The position numbers and the translations under genes were made by a program. Source: DATFQE01 sp963733845 (GTDB taxonomy: Bacteria > Actinomycetota > Thermoleophilia > Gaiellales > Gaiellaceae). Taken from it: a stretch of DNA of 64,000 bases. Below, one piece after another: positions 31,122 through 39,669 of the stretch (position 1 is the stretch's first letter; every line of letters starts with the position of its first letter). Location of the stretch: NCBI GenBank assembly GCA_963733845.1, contig CAVTEM010000005.1, positions 62,001 through 126,000 of the forward strand, given 5' to 3'. Below the pieces are notes generated by a model. That model was not told the origin of the DNA. It saw only the letters and a program-made list of their open reading frames with translations, and did not search any database.

Positions 31122-32414
31122 CTACTCGTGGTGTTTGTGCCGGCGCTCGCCGGCGATGACGTAGACGGTTTCGCCGTTGGCGGCGCTGGCGAGCAGGTCG
31201 ACTAGACCGTCACGGTTGACGTCGCCGATGCCGACGGCGTCGAAGCCGAGCTGCTCGTTCGCGGTCCGGCTCGTGATGCTGCGGAGCTGCGAGCCGTCAC
31301 GCCCCGAGAAGAGCTCGATCTTGCCCGCGTTCGGCGCCCCGTCCGCGCTCGTGTAGGAGCCGATCGCCAGGTCGGGCCGGCCGTCGCGGTTCACGTCGCC
31401 CGCCTCGCGGCCCGGGCCAAGCCCGGCGCCGGGGTCGCCCAGCCAGCTGAGCAGCTCGGTGCCGTCGCGGCCGGAATAGACCCCGGCACGCCCGCTCACG
31501 GGCCCGTTGGTGCCGTCGTTGAAGTCGGCGGCATAGATGTCCGGGGTCTTGTCCCTGTTGACGTCTCCGACGCCTGCGACGAAGAAGTAGCCGAGGTCGA
31601 CGGAGCCGGCCACGGCGGGGATCTCGAAGAGCAGCGCGCCCGTGCGGCCGGAGAAGACGTACACGTGGCCCGGCCCGTTGCCCGGCCCGACGAGGCCGCC
31701 GCCGCGAGCGCCGATGATGTGGTCGGGCACATGGTCGCGGTTGACGTCTTCCGTCCAGTCGACCGCGGAGCCGAACAAGTCGCCCTGGTCGCCGACGTGG
31801 AGCTCGCGGATCAGCTTGCCGGTGCGGCCGGAGAAGACGTACGCCCTCCCGGCGTTGAGCGCCACCTCGGCGTTCCGCTCCGCGCCGACGAGGATGTCCG
31901 CTCGGTGGTCGCGGTCGACGTCGCCTGCGCTCGAGACCGCCGAGCCGAAGAAGTCGCCGGGATTCACGCCCGTCAGGTCGTGGATCAGCCGGCCGGTCCG
32001 CCCCGAGTAGACATAGACATGACCCGCCCCGTCGCCGGGCGCAGTCGTGAGGATGTCCGTCACGTGGTCGCCGTTCACGTCGCCTGCGTCGGCGATCGCG
32101 TAGCCCTGCGCAGCGCCTGCCACGGCGCCGTCGAACCGGTAGAGCGGGTGTCCGGTCCTGCCCGAATAGACGTACGTGCTGCCGTTCGTCGTGAACGGCT
32201 CGCTCGTGATCACCTCGTCGGCACCGTCGCGGTCGACGTCGCCGAGCTCGCTGCCGGCCCAGCCGAAGCACGCCGTGTTGCAGTTGTTGGGGGGCGTCGT
32301 GCCCTGGAGCGTGTACAGCACCTTCACGTCCTCGACGAACTGCCCGGCCGCGCCCGCCACCTGCGTGACCAGCAGGACGCCTCCGAGCAGCGCTAGCAGC
32401 GCAACTCCTCGCAT
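31122..32414 (-). CDS. Secreted FG-GAP repeat (integrin-alpha-like) beta-propeller
   Basis: Exported protein of 430 residues. ATG 32414 follows AAGGAGGGAGAC. The signal peptide is MRGVALLALLGGVLLVTQVAG. Seven copies of a calcium-binding loop of the form GDVNRDGxxDL occur (GDVDRDGAD, GDVNGDHVTD, GDVDRDHRAD, EDVNRDHVPD, GDVNRDKTPD, GDVNRDGRPD, GDVNRDGLVD), about 55-60 residues apart, each followed by a VYSGRTG-type strand. This predicts a seven-bladed propeller. The protein is probably outside the cell, in binding or adhesion. It follows the AraC gene by 30 bases. Confidence 0.85.
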   Translation of the reverse strand: MRGVALLALLGGVLLVTQVAGAAGQFVEDVKVLYTLQGTTPPNNCNTACFGWAGSELGDVDRDGADEVITSEPFTTNGSTYVYSGRTGHPLYRFDGAVAGAAQGYAIADAGDVNGDHVTDILTTAPGDGAGHVYVYSGRTGRLIHDLTGVNPGDFFGSAVSSAGDVDRDHRADILVGAERNAEVALNAGRAYVFSGRTGKLIRELHVGDQGDLFGSAVDWTEDVNRDHVPDHIIGARGGGLVGPGNGPGHVYVFSGRTGALLFEIPAVAGSVDLGYFFVAGVGDVNRDKTPDIYAADFNDGTNGPVSGRAGVYSGRDGTELLSWLGDPGAGLGPGREAGDVNRDGRPDLAIGSYTSADGAPNAGKIELFSGRDGSQLRSITSRTANEQLGFDAVGIGDVNRDGLVDLLASAANGETVYVIAGERRHKHHE

Positions 32415-32444
32415 GTCTCCCTCCTTCGTGAGCTTCGTCCGACG

Positions 32445-33315
32445 CTACGGAGCGGCGGTGAGCCGCGCTTCCACGATCTTGCGCAGTTCGCCACCCCGAG
32501 CCCGGGCGGCCGATGGGCGAAGCCCGAAGGCGCCTCGGAAGCTGTCGCTGAAGTGGCTGAGGCTGGAGAAGCCGAGCTCGAAGGCGAGGCCGGTCAGCTC
32601 CGTGCCGGGCTCGGACAGCCGGGCCAACGACGCGCGCAGGCGCAGGTGCAGTCGGTACCGGTGCAGGGTGAAGCCCGTACAGGCGTGGAAGACGCGGGCG
32701 AGGTGGAACGGGGAGGCGTACACGGCCTCAGCGACGTCAGTCAGCGAGAGGGCCTCGCCGATCCGGTCGGCGACGACGTTCTTCGCCGCCTCGGCCAGGT
32801 CCTCATGGGCCCGCTTCGTCGCCGGCCGAGCGGCCCTCGGCGCCGGCTCGAACGCCCGCTGCACCGCCCGTCCGAGCATGCCGTGGAGCGCCTCCTCGAC
32901 GAACAGCAGGTCAGGCTGGGCCTCCTCGCGAAGGTGGCGCACGATCAGGTGCTGGACGAGGAAGACGTCTGGGTCGCTCGCGGCCTGCGAGACGGGCCGC
33001 TGCGCGCCCGACGAGCTCCTCCCACAGGCCGGGCTCGACGGCCACGAACGTCGCGCGGGCGCCGCGCGGATCGTGCAGCTGCCGGCGGTAGCGCTCGTGG
33101 CTGCCGTAGAAGACGACGTGGTTCGGCGTGGCGAGCACGGGGTTGCAGCCGCGGCGCTCGATGTAGACGGTGGCGCGTGGGAAGACGACATGCGGCCGAA
33201 TCCCGATGTTGTCGTTGACCTCGTTCCAGAGTGGGTGCGCCGGCACGCATCTGAACTCGCCGACCTGGAGCGTGTCGGTGTCGAGCAGCACCCGTGTCGT
33301 CTGGGGCGGCGTCAT
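32445..33315 (-). CDS. AraC-family transcriptional regulator (frameshifted)
   Basis: Activator-type regulator of about 290 residues. The N-terminal half is a cupin-like sensing domain (VLLDTDTLQVGEFRCVPAHP, RATVYIERRG). The C-terminal half has two helix-turn-helix motifs: SLTDVAEAVYASPFHLARVF and LTGLAFELGFSSLSHFSDSF, followed by FGLRPSAAR. A frame break near 33005 joins GLWEELVG to QRPVSQAASDPD. ATG 33315 is 3 bases from the stop of the phosphoesterase gene, so both are on one transcript. Its target is unknown; the FG-GAP gene downstream or its own operon are candidates. Confidence 0.85.
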
Positions 33316-33318
33316 CCC

Positions 33319-35079
33319 CTATTCGCAGACGACAGGATCCTCGATCAGTTGGGCGCGCACCTCCTCGGGGATCGTGAAGTAGGGCGCGCCGGGCTGGTCC
33401 GTCCGGTTGAAACGGACCTCGCGCGGTCGGGCCACGCGCTCGATCCCGATCGGGTAGATCGTCAGCCGGCCGTCAGTGGCGACGTGGAAGCGCAGGAAGC
33501 TCTTCCAATCCTCGATCCCCTGGCAGGAGAAGACCTCGTTCGAGTGCCGGTCGAGGCCCGCAAGGCGCTTGCCGAGGAGCGACACGGCGAGGTCGGCGAA
33601 CGCGAGGTACAGACCGAGCAGGGCGGCTCCGAACGGCGCCGTGAGCGCCCCGGCCAAGGCGGCGATGGCGATCGTCCACGCGGGCAGCTCGAGGAGCCCG
33701 ACCCAGAGCCAGGCCGAGACGGCGACCATGAGCGCCAGCACGAGCACGTGCGGAACCGTGTGCACCGCCCCCACCAGCGCGCGCAACCACATGCGGCGCC
33801 CCCCGGCGAACAGGACGAACAGCGGCGCAGCGGCCATCGCAGCGAGGATCCCCCACGTGCTCCAGACGGAGTCCTTGACGAGCTCAGGTACGTCGCCGAG
33901 GCCGACGTCGGGTCCAAGCTTGCGCCGGATGGGGACGAGAAGCAGCAGCGCAGGCGCCACGTAGAGCGCCGCCAGGAACCCGACCATGCCGCGGTTCTTG
34001 AGCGGCAGGCGCCAGGGGGCCGCCCACCTGAGCCATTTGGAGACGCGGGCCGGCGGATACTCCGCCTGCAGCCGGTACGCCACGGTCTGCTTCGTCTCCT
34101 TGCGCCCCTCCTCGAGCTCGATGGCCTCCTCGAGGTGGTGAGTAGGGAAGAGGTACGCGCCGCCGCCCCCCGACGTGATCCGGTGCCGCGTGCCGGAGGC
34201 GTCCTCGTAGCGGGCGTAGTGGTGCTTGTCGCCGCTGACGACGACGGCGAGCTTGGCCTTCGTGCCCTTCAGAAGCTCGTCCTCGAAGTAGGCCAGGTTG
34301 GCGTACGACGGCTCGGGATGCGGCTTCATGCTGTCGGTCCAGCTCGGCTTGCCGGTGGCGAGGATCAGCCGGTCGCCCTCGACTAGCAGCGAGCGCGCCC
34401 GGCGGAAGTAGGCGAGCTGCGGCTCGTCGATGTAGGTGTCGAACTGGATGTCGATCGCCCAGAGCCACCAGCGGTGTGGGAGCTGGACGGCGAAGTAGCT
34501 GCGCTCCTGCGTCGACTGCCAGGCCCCGATCCACTGGTTGCGGCAGAAGATCCGCATGAAGTTGGTCAGCCCGTCGTACCAGTCGTGGTTGCCGGGGATC
34601 GCGTAGACCCTGGGCGGATCGGGGTAGACGAACGGGAGCGCGGCCCGGTAGGGCCCGACGAGACGGTTCTCGTACTCGGTGCGTGTGGCGGTGGGGTAGA
34701 CCTGGTCGCCGCCCATGACGAGGATGCGGCCGCGCTCGGTATCCCAGGCGCCGCCTTCACGCTCGAGCCGCAGCGCCGGCCGGGCAAGGAAGTGCGCGAC
34801 CGTGTAGGTCGCCTCGAACCCGTCGCCGAGATCGGCCACGTAGTCGAACCAGAGCTCCTCGTCGTCGGCGTGCTCGCGGTGGGGCTCAGCGGCCGGCGCC
34901 AGCGCGGCCTGGATCTCGCGCTTGTCCGAGTAGGAGCCGAACACCGACGAGACGCCGACCTGGATTCCCGTGCCGGCGAGCTGGAGCGGGTCGAACCAGC
35001 GCACCATCTCGCGGCGCTCGAAGCCGAGCTCCTCGGGAGCGTCGCTCCGTGGGCGCGGCGGCGGCTCGGGGGCGGTCAC
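33319..35079 (-). CDS. Metallophosphoesterase with C-terminal membrane domain
   Basis: Calcineurin-type phosphoesterase of 586 residues. Metal ligands appear in order: VMGGDQVYPTA (GDxV), IPGNHDWYDGL (GNHD, about residue 165) and VVSGDKHHYARYE (GDxHH). After the catalytic half, about residues 340-510 form five or six membrane helices (VGFLAALYVAPALLLLV; VLVLALMVAVSAWLWVGLL; IAIAALAGALTAPFGAALLG), then a soluble tail. Start: GTG 35079 (VTAPEPPPRPR) is preferred over TTG 35169, which would add 30 low-complexity residues. It is divergent from the lipase-like gene at 35197 and leads the AraC gene by 3 bases. Confidence 0.78.
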   Translation of the reverse strand: MTAPEPPPRPRSDAPEELGFERREMVRWFDPLQLAGTGIQVGVSSVFGSYSDKREIQAALAPAAEPHREHADDEELWFDYVADLGDGFEATYTVAHFLARPALRLEREGGAWDTERGRILVMGGDQVYPTATRTEYENRLVGPYRAALPFVYPDPPRVYAIPGNHDWYDGLTNFMRIFCRNQWIGAWQSTQERSYFAVQLPHRWWLWAIDIQFDTYIDEPQLAYFRRARSLLVEGDRLILATGKPSWTDSMKPHPEPSYANLAYFEDELLKGTKAKLAVVVSGDKHHYARYEDASGTRHRITSGGGGAYLFPTHHLEEAIELEEGRKETKQTVAYRLQAEYPPARVSKWLRWAAPWRLPLKNRGMVGFLAALYVAPALLLLVPIRRKLGPDVGLGDVPELVKDSVWSTWGILAAMAAAPLFVLFAGGRRMWLRALVGAVHTVPHVLVLALMVAVSAWLWVGLLELPAWTIAIAALAGALTAPFGAALLGLYLAFADLAVSLLGKRLAGLDRHSNEVFSCQGIEDWKSFLRFHVATDGRLTIYPIGIERVARPREVRFNRTDQPGAPYFTIPEEVRAQLIEDPVVCE

Positions 35080-35196
35080 GGCGGCTCGACCGTAGGCAGC
35101 CTCCGCAGTTCCCGTCAAGGCCGCGGCTTGAACCCACGGCGGTCCCGGCGTATAACCGTGGCCGGGCAAGGAGGAGCTCTGTCGAGAGACCCAGCC

Positions 35197-36234
35197 ATGC
35201 CTGCGGCTACGGATCGCTACGCGGAGCGCGTGGTGCCGTTCACGGCGGGCGACGGGCTGGAGTGCAACCTCGTCAACGTGCGCGGCGAGGCCGAGCCCTC
35301 ACGCGGCCCGGTGCTGCTCGTGCACGGGGCGGGCGTGCGGGCGAACATCTTCCGCGCGCCGGTGGAGCGAACCCTCGTCGACGAGCTGGTCGACGCCGGC
35401 TACGACGTCTGGCTCGAGAACTGGCGCGCCAGCATCGATCTGGCGCCGAACGAGTGGACGCTCGACCAGGCCGCCGAGCACGACCACCCGTACGCGGTGC
35501 GGAAGGTCGTCGAGGAGACCGGAGCCGACGAGATCAAGGCCGTGATCCACTGCCAGGGCTCGACGAGCTTCATGATGTCCGCCGTCGCGGGCCTCGTCCC
35601 CGAGGTGAAGACGATCGTCGCCAATGCCGTGACGCTGCACCCGGTGATCCCGCGGGTCTCGCGCTTCAAGCTGCGAAACGTCGTGCCGCTCGTCGCCCGG
35701 CTGACGCCGTACATGAACCCGCAGTGGGGATTGTCCGCGCCGAACGCGACCGCGAAGGCGCTCGCGCTGATGGTGCGCATCACCCACCACGAGTGCGACA
35801 ACCCGGTCTGCAAGATGGTCAGCTTCACCTACGGCACGGGCTTCCCGGCGCTGTGGCGTCACGAGAACCTCAACCCGGCCACCCACGAGTGGGTGAAGCA
35901 GGAGTTCGCACACGTGCCGCTCTCCTTCTTCCGCCAGATGCGCCGCTGCGTCACGGCCGGGCGGCTGCTCGCCGAGGGCGAGAGCGACGCGCTGCCGAGC
36001 GACTACACCGCGCAGAAGCCGCAGACGGACGCGCGCTTCGCGTTCTTCGCCGGCAGCGAGAACATCTGCTTCCTGCCCGCGAGCCAGCGCAGGACGCACG
36101 CGTGGTTCGAGGAGCAGCGTCCGGGCGGCCACAGCTACGTCGAGCTCCCCGGGTACGGGCATCTGGACGTGTTCATGGGCCAGCAGGCCGCCCGCGACGT
36201 GTTCCCGAAGATGCTGGCCGAGCTGGAGCGATGA
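35197..36234 (+). CDS. Alpha/beta hydrolase of the cholesterol-oxidase-associated type
   Basis: Hydrolase of 345 residues. The oxyanion motif is VLLVHGAGVRANIF; then VWLENWRASIDLAPNEWTLD, a nucleophile elbow VIHCQGSTSFMM (GxS form is HCQGS, Ser about 126), and a His in LPGYGHLDVFMG. From memory, very similar modules occur fused to the C-terminus of GMC cholesterol-oxidase-like proteins, and such an enzyme lies in this cluster at 39.6-41.9 kb. ATG 35197 is taken; CTG 35179, closer to the strong AAGGAGGAG, is an alternative. It overlaps the next gene by 4 bases. Confidence 0.8.
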   Translation: MPAATDRYAERVVPFTAGDGLECNLVNVRGEAEPSRGPVLLVHGAGVRANIFRAPVERTLVDELVDAGYDVWLENWRASIDLAPNEWTLDQAAEHDHPYAVRKVVEETGADEIKAVIHCQGSTSFMMSAVAGLVPEVKTIVANAVTLHPVIPRVSRFKLRNVVPLVARLTPYMNPQWGLSAPNATAKALALMVRITHHECDNPVCKMVSFTYGTGFPALWRHENLNPATHEWVKQEFAHVPLSFFRQMRRCVTAGRLLAEGESDALPSDYTAQKPQTDARFAFFAGSENICFLPASQRRTHAWFEEQRPGGHSYVELPGYGHLDVFMGQQAARDVFPKMLAELER

Positions 36235-37104
36235 AGGCGCTCGGGCTGATGCCCCGGCGCCTGAAGCGGCAGCACGGGCGCCACGCGCTCGTGGACGGGA
36301 TCCCGTTCGCGCTCCCGGTGCGGTCGTTCCGGATGCAGGCTCTGATGGCGGCCTTCCCCGTCGACACCGAGCGGGCGCGCGCGCTGCTGCCGCCGTCGAT
36401 GGCGCCCGTGCGGCTCTGGAACAGGACGTTGCTCGTCGTGACGGTCGTGAACTACCAGGACACGTCGATCGGGAAGTACATCGAGTACAGCGTCGCCCTC
36501 ACCGCCGCCCGGCGGGACTCCGACCCGCCGCGGCTGCTGCCGCTCGTGCTCCCCGGCCCGTTCCAGTTCGGCCAGTACGTGGTCGAGCTCCCGGTCAGCA
36601 CCGAGGTCTCGGTCAAGGGCGGCAAGGGGATCTGGGGGATGCCGAAGCACCAGGCCAACCTCGACTTCGTCGTCGAGCCCGGCCGGGTCTCGAGCCAGTA
36701 CGACAAGGACGGCAAGCGCGGGCGTCTTCGTGGAGATCGCGCGTCCGCGCGGCCCGCGCCTGCCCGTGGCCATGGGCGCCTCCAACTACTGCAGCTTCCG
36801 CGGGATGCTGATGAAGTCGGACGTCTACTTCCGCGGCCGCGCCGAGGTGGGTCTCCCCGGCCGCGCCCGCGGCTCCGTCCGTTTTGGCGACCTGGAGCGA
36901 GTCGAGCCCCTACGGAGCCTCGGCGTCGAGGGTCGCCCGCTCTTCACGGTCTTCTTCCCGGAGGCGCACGGGGTGCTCGACGACTACGTCGAGAGCTGGT
37001 TCCTGCCCTACGACAAGGCTCCGGACGAGCGGCCCGAGGGGCTCGAGAGCGTGGTCGACCTCGGCCTCGGCGAGGACTGGCTCCCGCCCCCGAAGCGCAC
37101 CTGA
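36231..37104 (+). CDS. Acetoacetate decarboxylase-family protein (frameshifted)
   Basis: ADC-fold protein of about 290 residues. The beta-barrel core shows FRMQALMAAFPVDTERARALLP at about 30-50, YIEYSVALTAARR, and GGKGIWGMPKHQANLDF, where the Lys of GMPK corresponds to the Schiff-base region of acetoacetate decarboxylase. An extra G near 36720 breaks the frame; text continues as VEIARPRGPRLPVAMGAS through DVYFRGRAEV to VVDLGLGEDWLPPPKRT. In the family, non-decarboxylase members hydrate or cyclise keto acids, so the reaction is open. It is coupled to the hydrolase (ATGA) and to the membrane protein after it. Confidence 0.8.
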
Positions 37105-37565
37105 TGGCCTGGTGGGAGATCGTCGTCGCGCTCGTGCTGTTCCTCTGCGCCTCGATGTACCTGGGCACGGGCTGGTCGCTCGCGCTGTTCACGCTTCCGG
37201 GCCGGCACGCGATGACCGTCGACACCTACTACGACCAGATCATGGCGCCGATCGCCCGGGCGACGCGCTTCTTCACGTGGATGACCATCGTCATGATCGG
37301 CACCGCCGTCGCGCTGATCGTCGCCGAGTGGGGCTCCTGGTACGTGCTGGCGCCGATCACCGTCCTCGCCGGCGTGGTCGGAGGCACGCTCACGACCACG
37401 CTCGTCATCTTCCGCTACAACCGCCGGCTCAAGGCGCGGATCCGCGACGAGGCCGAGCTGCACGAGGTGCTCGAGCGCTGGGTGTCCTGGAACTGGCTTC
37501 GGCTCGGCTTCTGGAGCTCCCAGTGGGTGGCGATGGCCGTCTACATCGGGTTGAAGCTGCGGTGA
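37104..37565 (+). CDS. Four-helix membrane protein, DUF1772-like
   Basis: A 153-residue integral membrane protein with four helices (IVVALVLFLCASMYLG; WMTIVMIGTAVALIVAEW; VLAPITVLAGVVGGTLTTTL; and a C-terminal WVAMAVYIGLKL). The layout, with a short loop containing TLPGR after the first helix, resembles the DUF1772/anthrone-oxygenase group, but I hold this lightly. ATG 37104 shares bases with the preceding TGA; it sits within a run of six coupled genes. Confidence 0.65.
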   Translation: MAWWEIVVALVLFLCASMYLGTGWSLALFTLPGRHAMTVDTYYDQIMAPIARATRFFTWMTIVMIGTAVALIVAEWGSWYVLAPITVLAGVVGGTLTTTLVIFRYNRRLKARIRDEAELHEVLERWVSWNWLRLGFWSSQWVAMAVYIGLKLR

Positions 37566-37960
37566 CCGACGTCTGGGCACGGGTGCGTGACGATCCGCTG
37601 CGCTTGCTTCTGCTCGCGATCGCAGCCGGGACGTTTCTCTCTGGCGTTGTGCTGGTCGTCGTGCCGGGAGTGGTGCTAGACCTCCTGTCCGCGCCGACCA
37701 CGACGAGCGACAAGCTCTTCTTCGGGATCATCGGCATGTTCATGGTCGTGGTCGGAGGAGCTCTGACCCAGACCCTGCTCGGGCAGGCGCCAAGTCGTCT
37801 CGTCGTCGGCTGGTCGGCGCTGCAGAAGCTCGGCGCCGCGATCGCGATGTCGCTCGCCGTCGTGCTGGAGGTCTTCTCCTACGCCGGCCTCTCGCTCGTC
37901 GTCTTCGACTCGGTCTCGGCGGTGCTCGCCGCGGCCTACTGGTGGCGCATCCAACCGTGA
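37562..37960 (+). CDS. Small four-helix membrane protein, unknown
   Basis: A 132-residue protein (GTG 37562) with four hydrophobic segments: LLLLAIAAGTFLSGVVLVVV, FFGIIGMFMVVVGGALTQ, KLGAAIAMSLAVVLEVFSYA and LVVFDSVSAVLAAAYWW. No motif with a known activity is visible. The length and layout are like the DUF4345-type protein that follows, and the two may be distant duplicates. Overlaps of 4 bases on both sides place it in the operon. Confidence 0.6.
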   Translation: MTDVWARVRDDPLRLLLLAIAAGTFLSGVVLVVVPGVVLDLLSAPTTTSDKLFFGIIGMFMVVVGGALTQTLLGQAPSRLVVGWSALQKLGAAIAMSLAVVLEVFSYAGLSLVVFDSVSAVLAAAYWWRIQP

Positions 37961-38361
37961 GACGCGTAGCGCTTGTCTTGTTCGTCGGCTACGCGGCGAC
38001 TCTCGTCGTCGCCGGTTTGTGGGGCGCCCTGCTGGCGCAGTACGACTTCCCGCTCATCCTCGACCTGGAGCTCGACGAGATCCCGGACGACGCCGAGGCG
38101 ACGCTGCTCAGCCACTACCGCTTCCTTCGCGCCGTCGAGTTCTGCTTCGGCCTGTTCTCGCTGGTGTACTGGCGCCAGATCTTCGCGCAGCGCATCCCCA
38201 ACGTGATCTTCCTCACCACGATGACGGCGGGCGGCGTGGCCAGACTGTTCGGCCTTGCTTTCGACGGCTCGCCGTCCGCCGTCGTCTACGTCGTCCTGGC
38301 GTGGGAGCTGGTCGGCGCCGTGGTGATCTTCTTCGCCACGCGCCCCGCACGGGCCGGCTGA
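37957..38361 (+). CDS. DUF4345-like membrane protein
   Basis: A 134-residue membrane protein with four helices. Charged/aromatic patch HYRFLRAVEFCFGLFSLVYWR and the segment PNVIFLTTMTAGGVARL are typical of DUF4345. GTG 37957 overlaps the previous stop; GTG 37942 in frame is possible. Function is not known; by context it may assist the lipid/sterol chemistry of the cluster. Confidence 0.6.
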   Translation: MRRVALVLFVGYAATLVVAGLWGALLAQYDFPLILDLELDEIPDDAEATLLSHYRFLRAVEFCFGLFSLVYWRQIFAQRIPNVIFLTTMTAGGVARLFGLAFDGSPSAVVYVVLAWELVGAVVIFFATRPARAG

Positions 38362-39669
38362 TGGAGCACGTCCCCGAGCTCGCCGCAGCCGACGCGGGCG
38401 GCCCGAAGCGCTCGCTGGTCCTGGCCGGGGGCGGGATGCGGGTGGCCTACCAGGCGGGAGTGTTGCGGGCCTTCGCCGAGGACGGCCTGACGTTCTTCCA
38501 CGGCGACGGAGCGTCGGGCGGGACGATCAACCTCGCCATGCTCCTCTCGGGCCTGACCGCCGAGGAGATGTGCGAGCGCTGGGCGACGCTCGACGTGAAG
38601 GACTTCGTCTCGCTGCTCCCGGTCCGCCGCTACCTGCGCGGGCCGTCGCAGCTGGCATACGGGGACGCCGACGGCCTGGTCGAGAAGGTGTTCCCCCACC
38701 TCGGGATCGACGTCGAGCGGATCCGCGCCGCGCGCGGGATGGCACGGAACCTTCAACGTCGTCGACTTACGGCTCGAAGACGAACCACGCGATCCCGCAC
38801 ACCGAGATCGACCTCGACCTGCTCGTCGCCGGAGTCTCGTTGCCGATGATGCTGCCGCCGGTCGCCGCGAGGGGCCGGCTCTGGACCGACGCGGTCTGGA
38901 TCAAGGACGCCAACCTGCTCGAGGGCGCGCGGCGGGGCGCGGAGGAGCTCTGGCTCGTCTGGTGCATCGGAAACACGAACGTCTACCGCCGCGGCGGCGC
39001 TGAACCAGTACGTGCACATGATCGAGCTGAGCGCGAACGGCTCGGTCGCGGAGGAGCTGGAGCGGATCGAGGCGGGGGAGCGGCCGCCTGCGCTGCACGT
39101 GGTCAAGCCCGAGTTCCCGATTCCGCTCGATCCCGGACCTCTTCCTCGGCCGCATCAGCGCCCGCTCGCTTGACCGCGATGGGCTACCGCGACGCGCGCC
39201 GTTACCTCGACACGCGCTCCGAGGAGGGCGTCGCCCGCGACTGGACGGCGACCAAGATGCGCGACCCCGGCCGGGCCGTGGCCTTCGTCGAGCGCTGGCG
39301 CGGCGAGGATCTTTGGCTGGAGGTGCGGGTCGAGCTCCCGGACGTCGATTCCTCGCCGTCCGGCCCGGCCGCGGGCTGGCTGGCCGCTCCGGTTCGCACG
39401 GTGGTTCACGGGGTCTACGACGGCTCCGGCTACGCACTCGGCTACGCAGACGGTGGGCAGACGTACGGGCTCGAGCTCGCGCGCACCGGGCGAAGGGAGG
39501 GCCGTGTCACCGTGCGGCTCGGTGACTCGGTCGTGCGCCAGACGCCGGTGCGGCGGAAGGGCTCGTCCGCCGCGTCCATGCAACCTCTGCGGACACGCTC
39601 GCCGAGCGGATCGGAACGACGATGCGCTTCCTCAGAGCAGGCCGTACACGTCGCGCAGCGACTCCGTGA
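38361..39669 (+). pseudogene. Patatin-like phospholipase, broken by about six frame changes
   Basis: Acyl hydrolase with the Ser-Asp dyad. The oxyanion motif is LVLAGGGMRVAYQAGVLRAF and the nucleophile motif is GDGASGGTINLAML (GASGG for GxSxG). The frame then changes near 38749, 38766, 38997, 39137, 39166 and 39545, mostly by +1, yet the text is recognisable throughout: GTFNV, TNHAIPHTEIDLDLLVAGVS, WTDAVWIKDANLLEGARRG, LNQYVHMIELSANGS, then a C-terminal domain from about 39190 (AMGYRDARRYLDTRS) to TSADTLAERIGTTMRF. The catalytic Asp should lie in WTDAVW. Genes nearby have zero or one break, so real decay is possible. Its end overlaps the convergent GMC gene by 38 bases. Confidence 0.75.

Noticed and set aside
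31140..32300. DNA repeats in the FG-GAP gene as a CRISPR-like array
   Set aside because: The periodic text encodes protein repeats (GDVNRDG) that vary in sequence and spacing.
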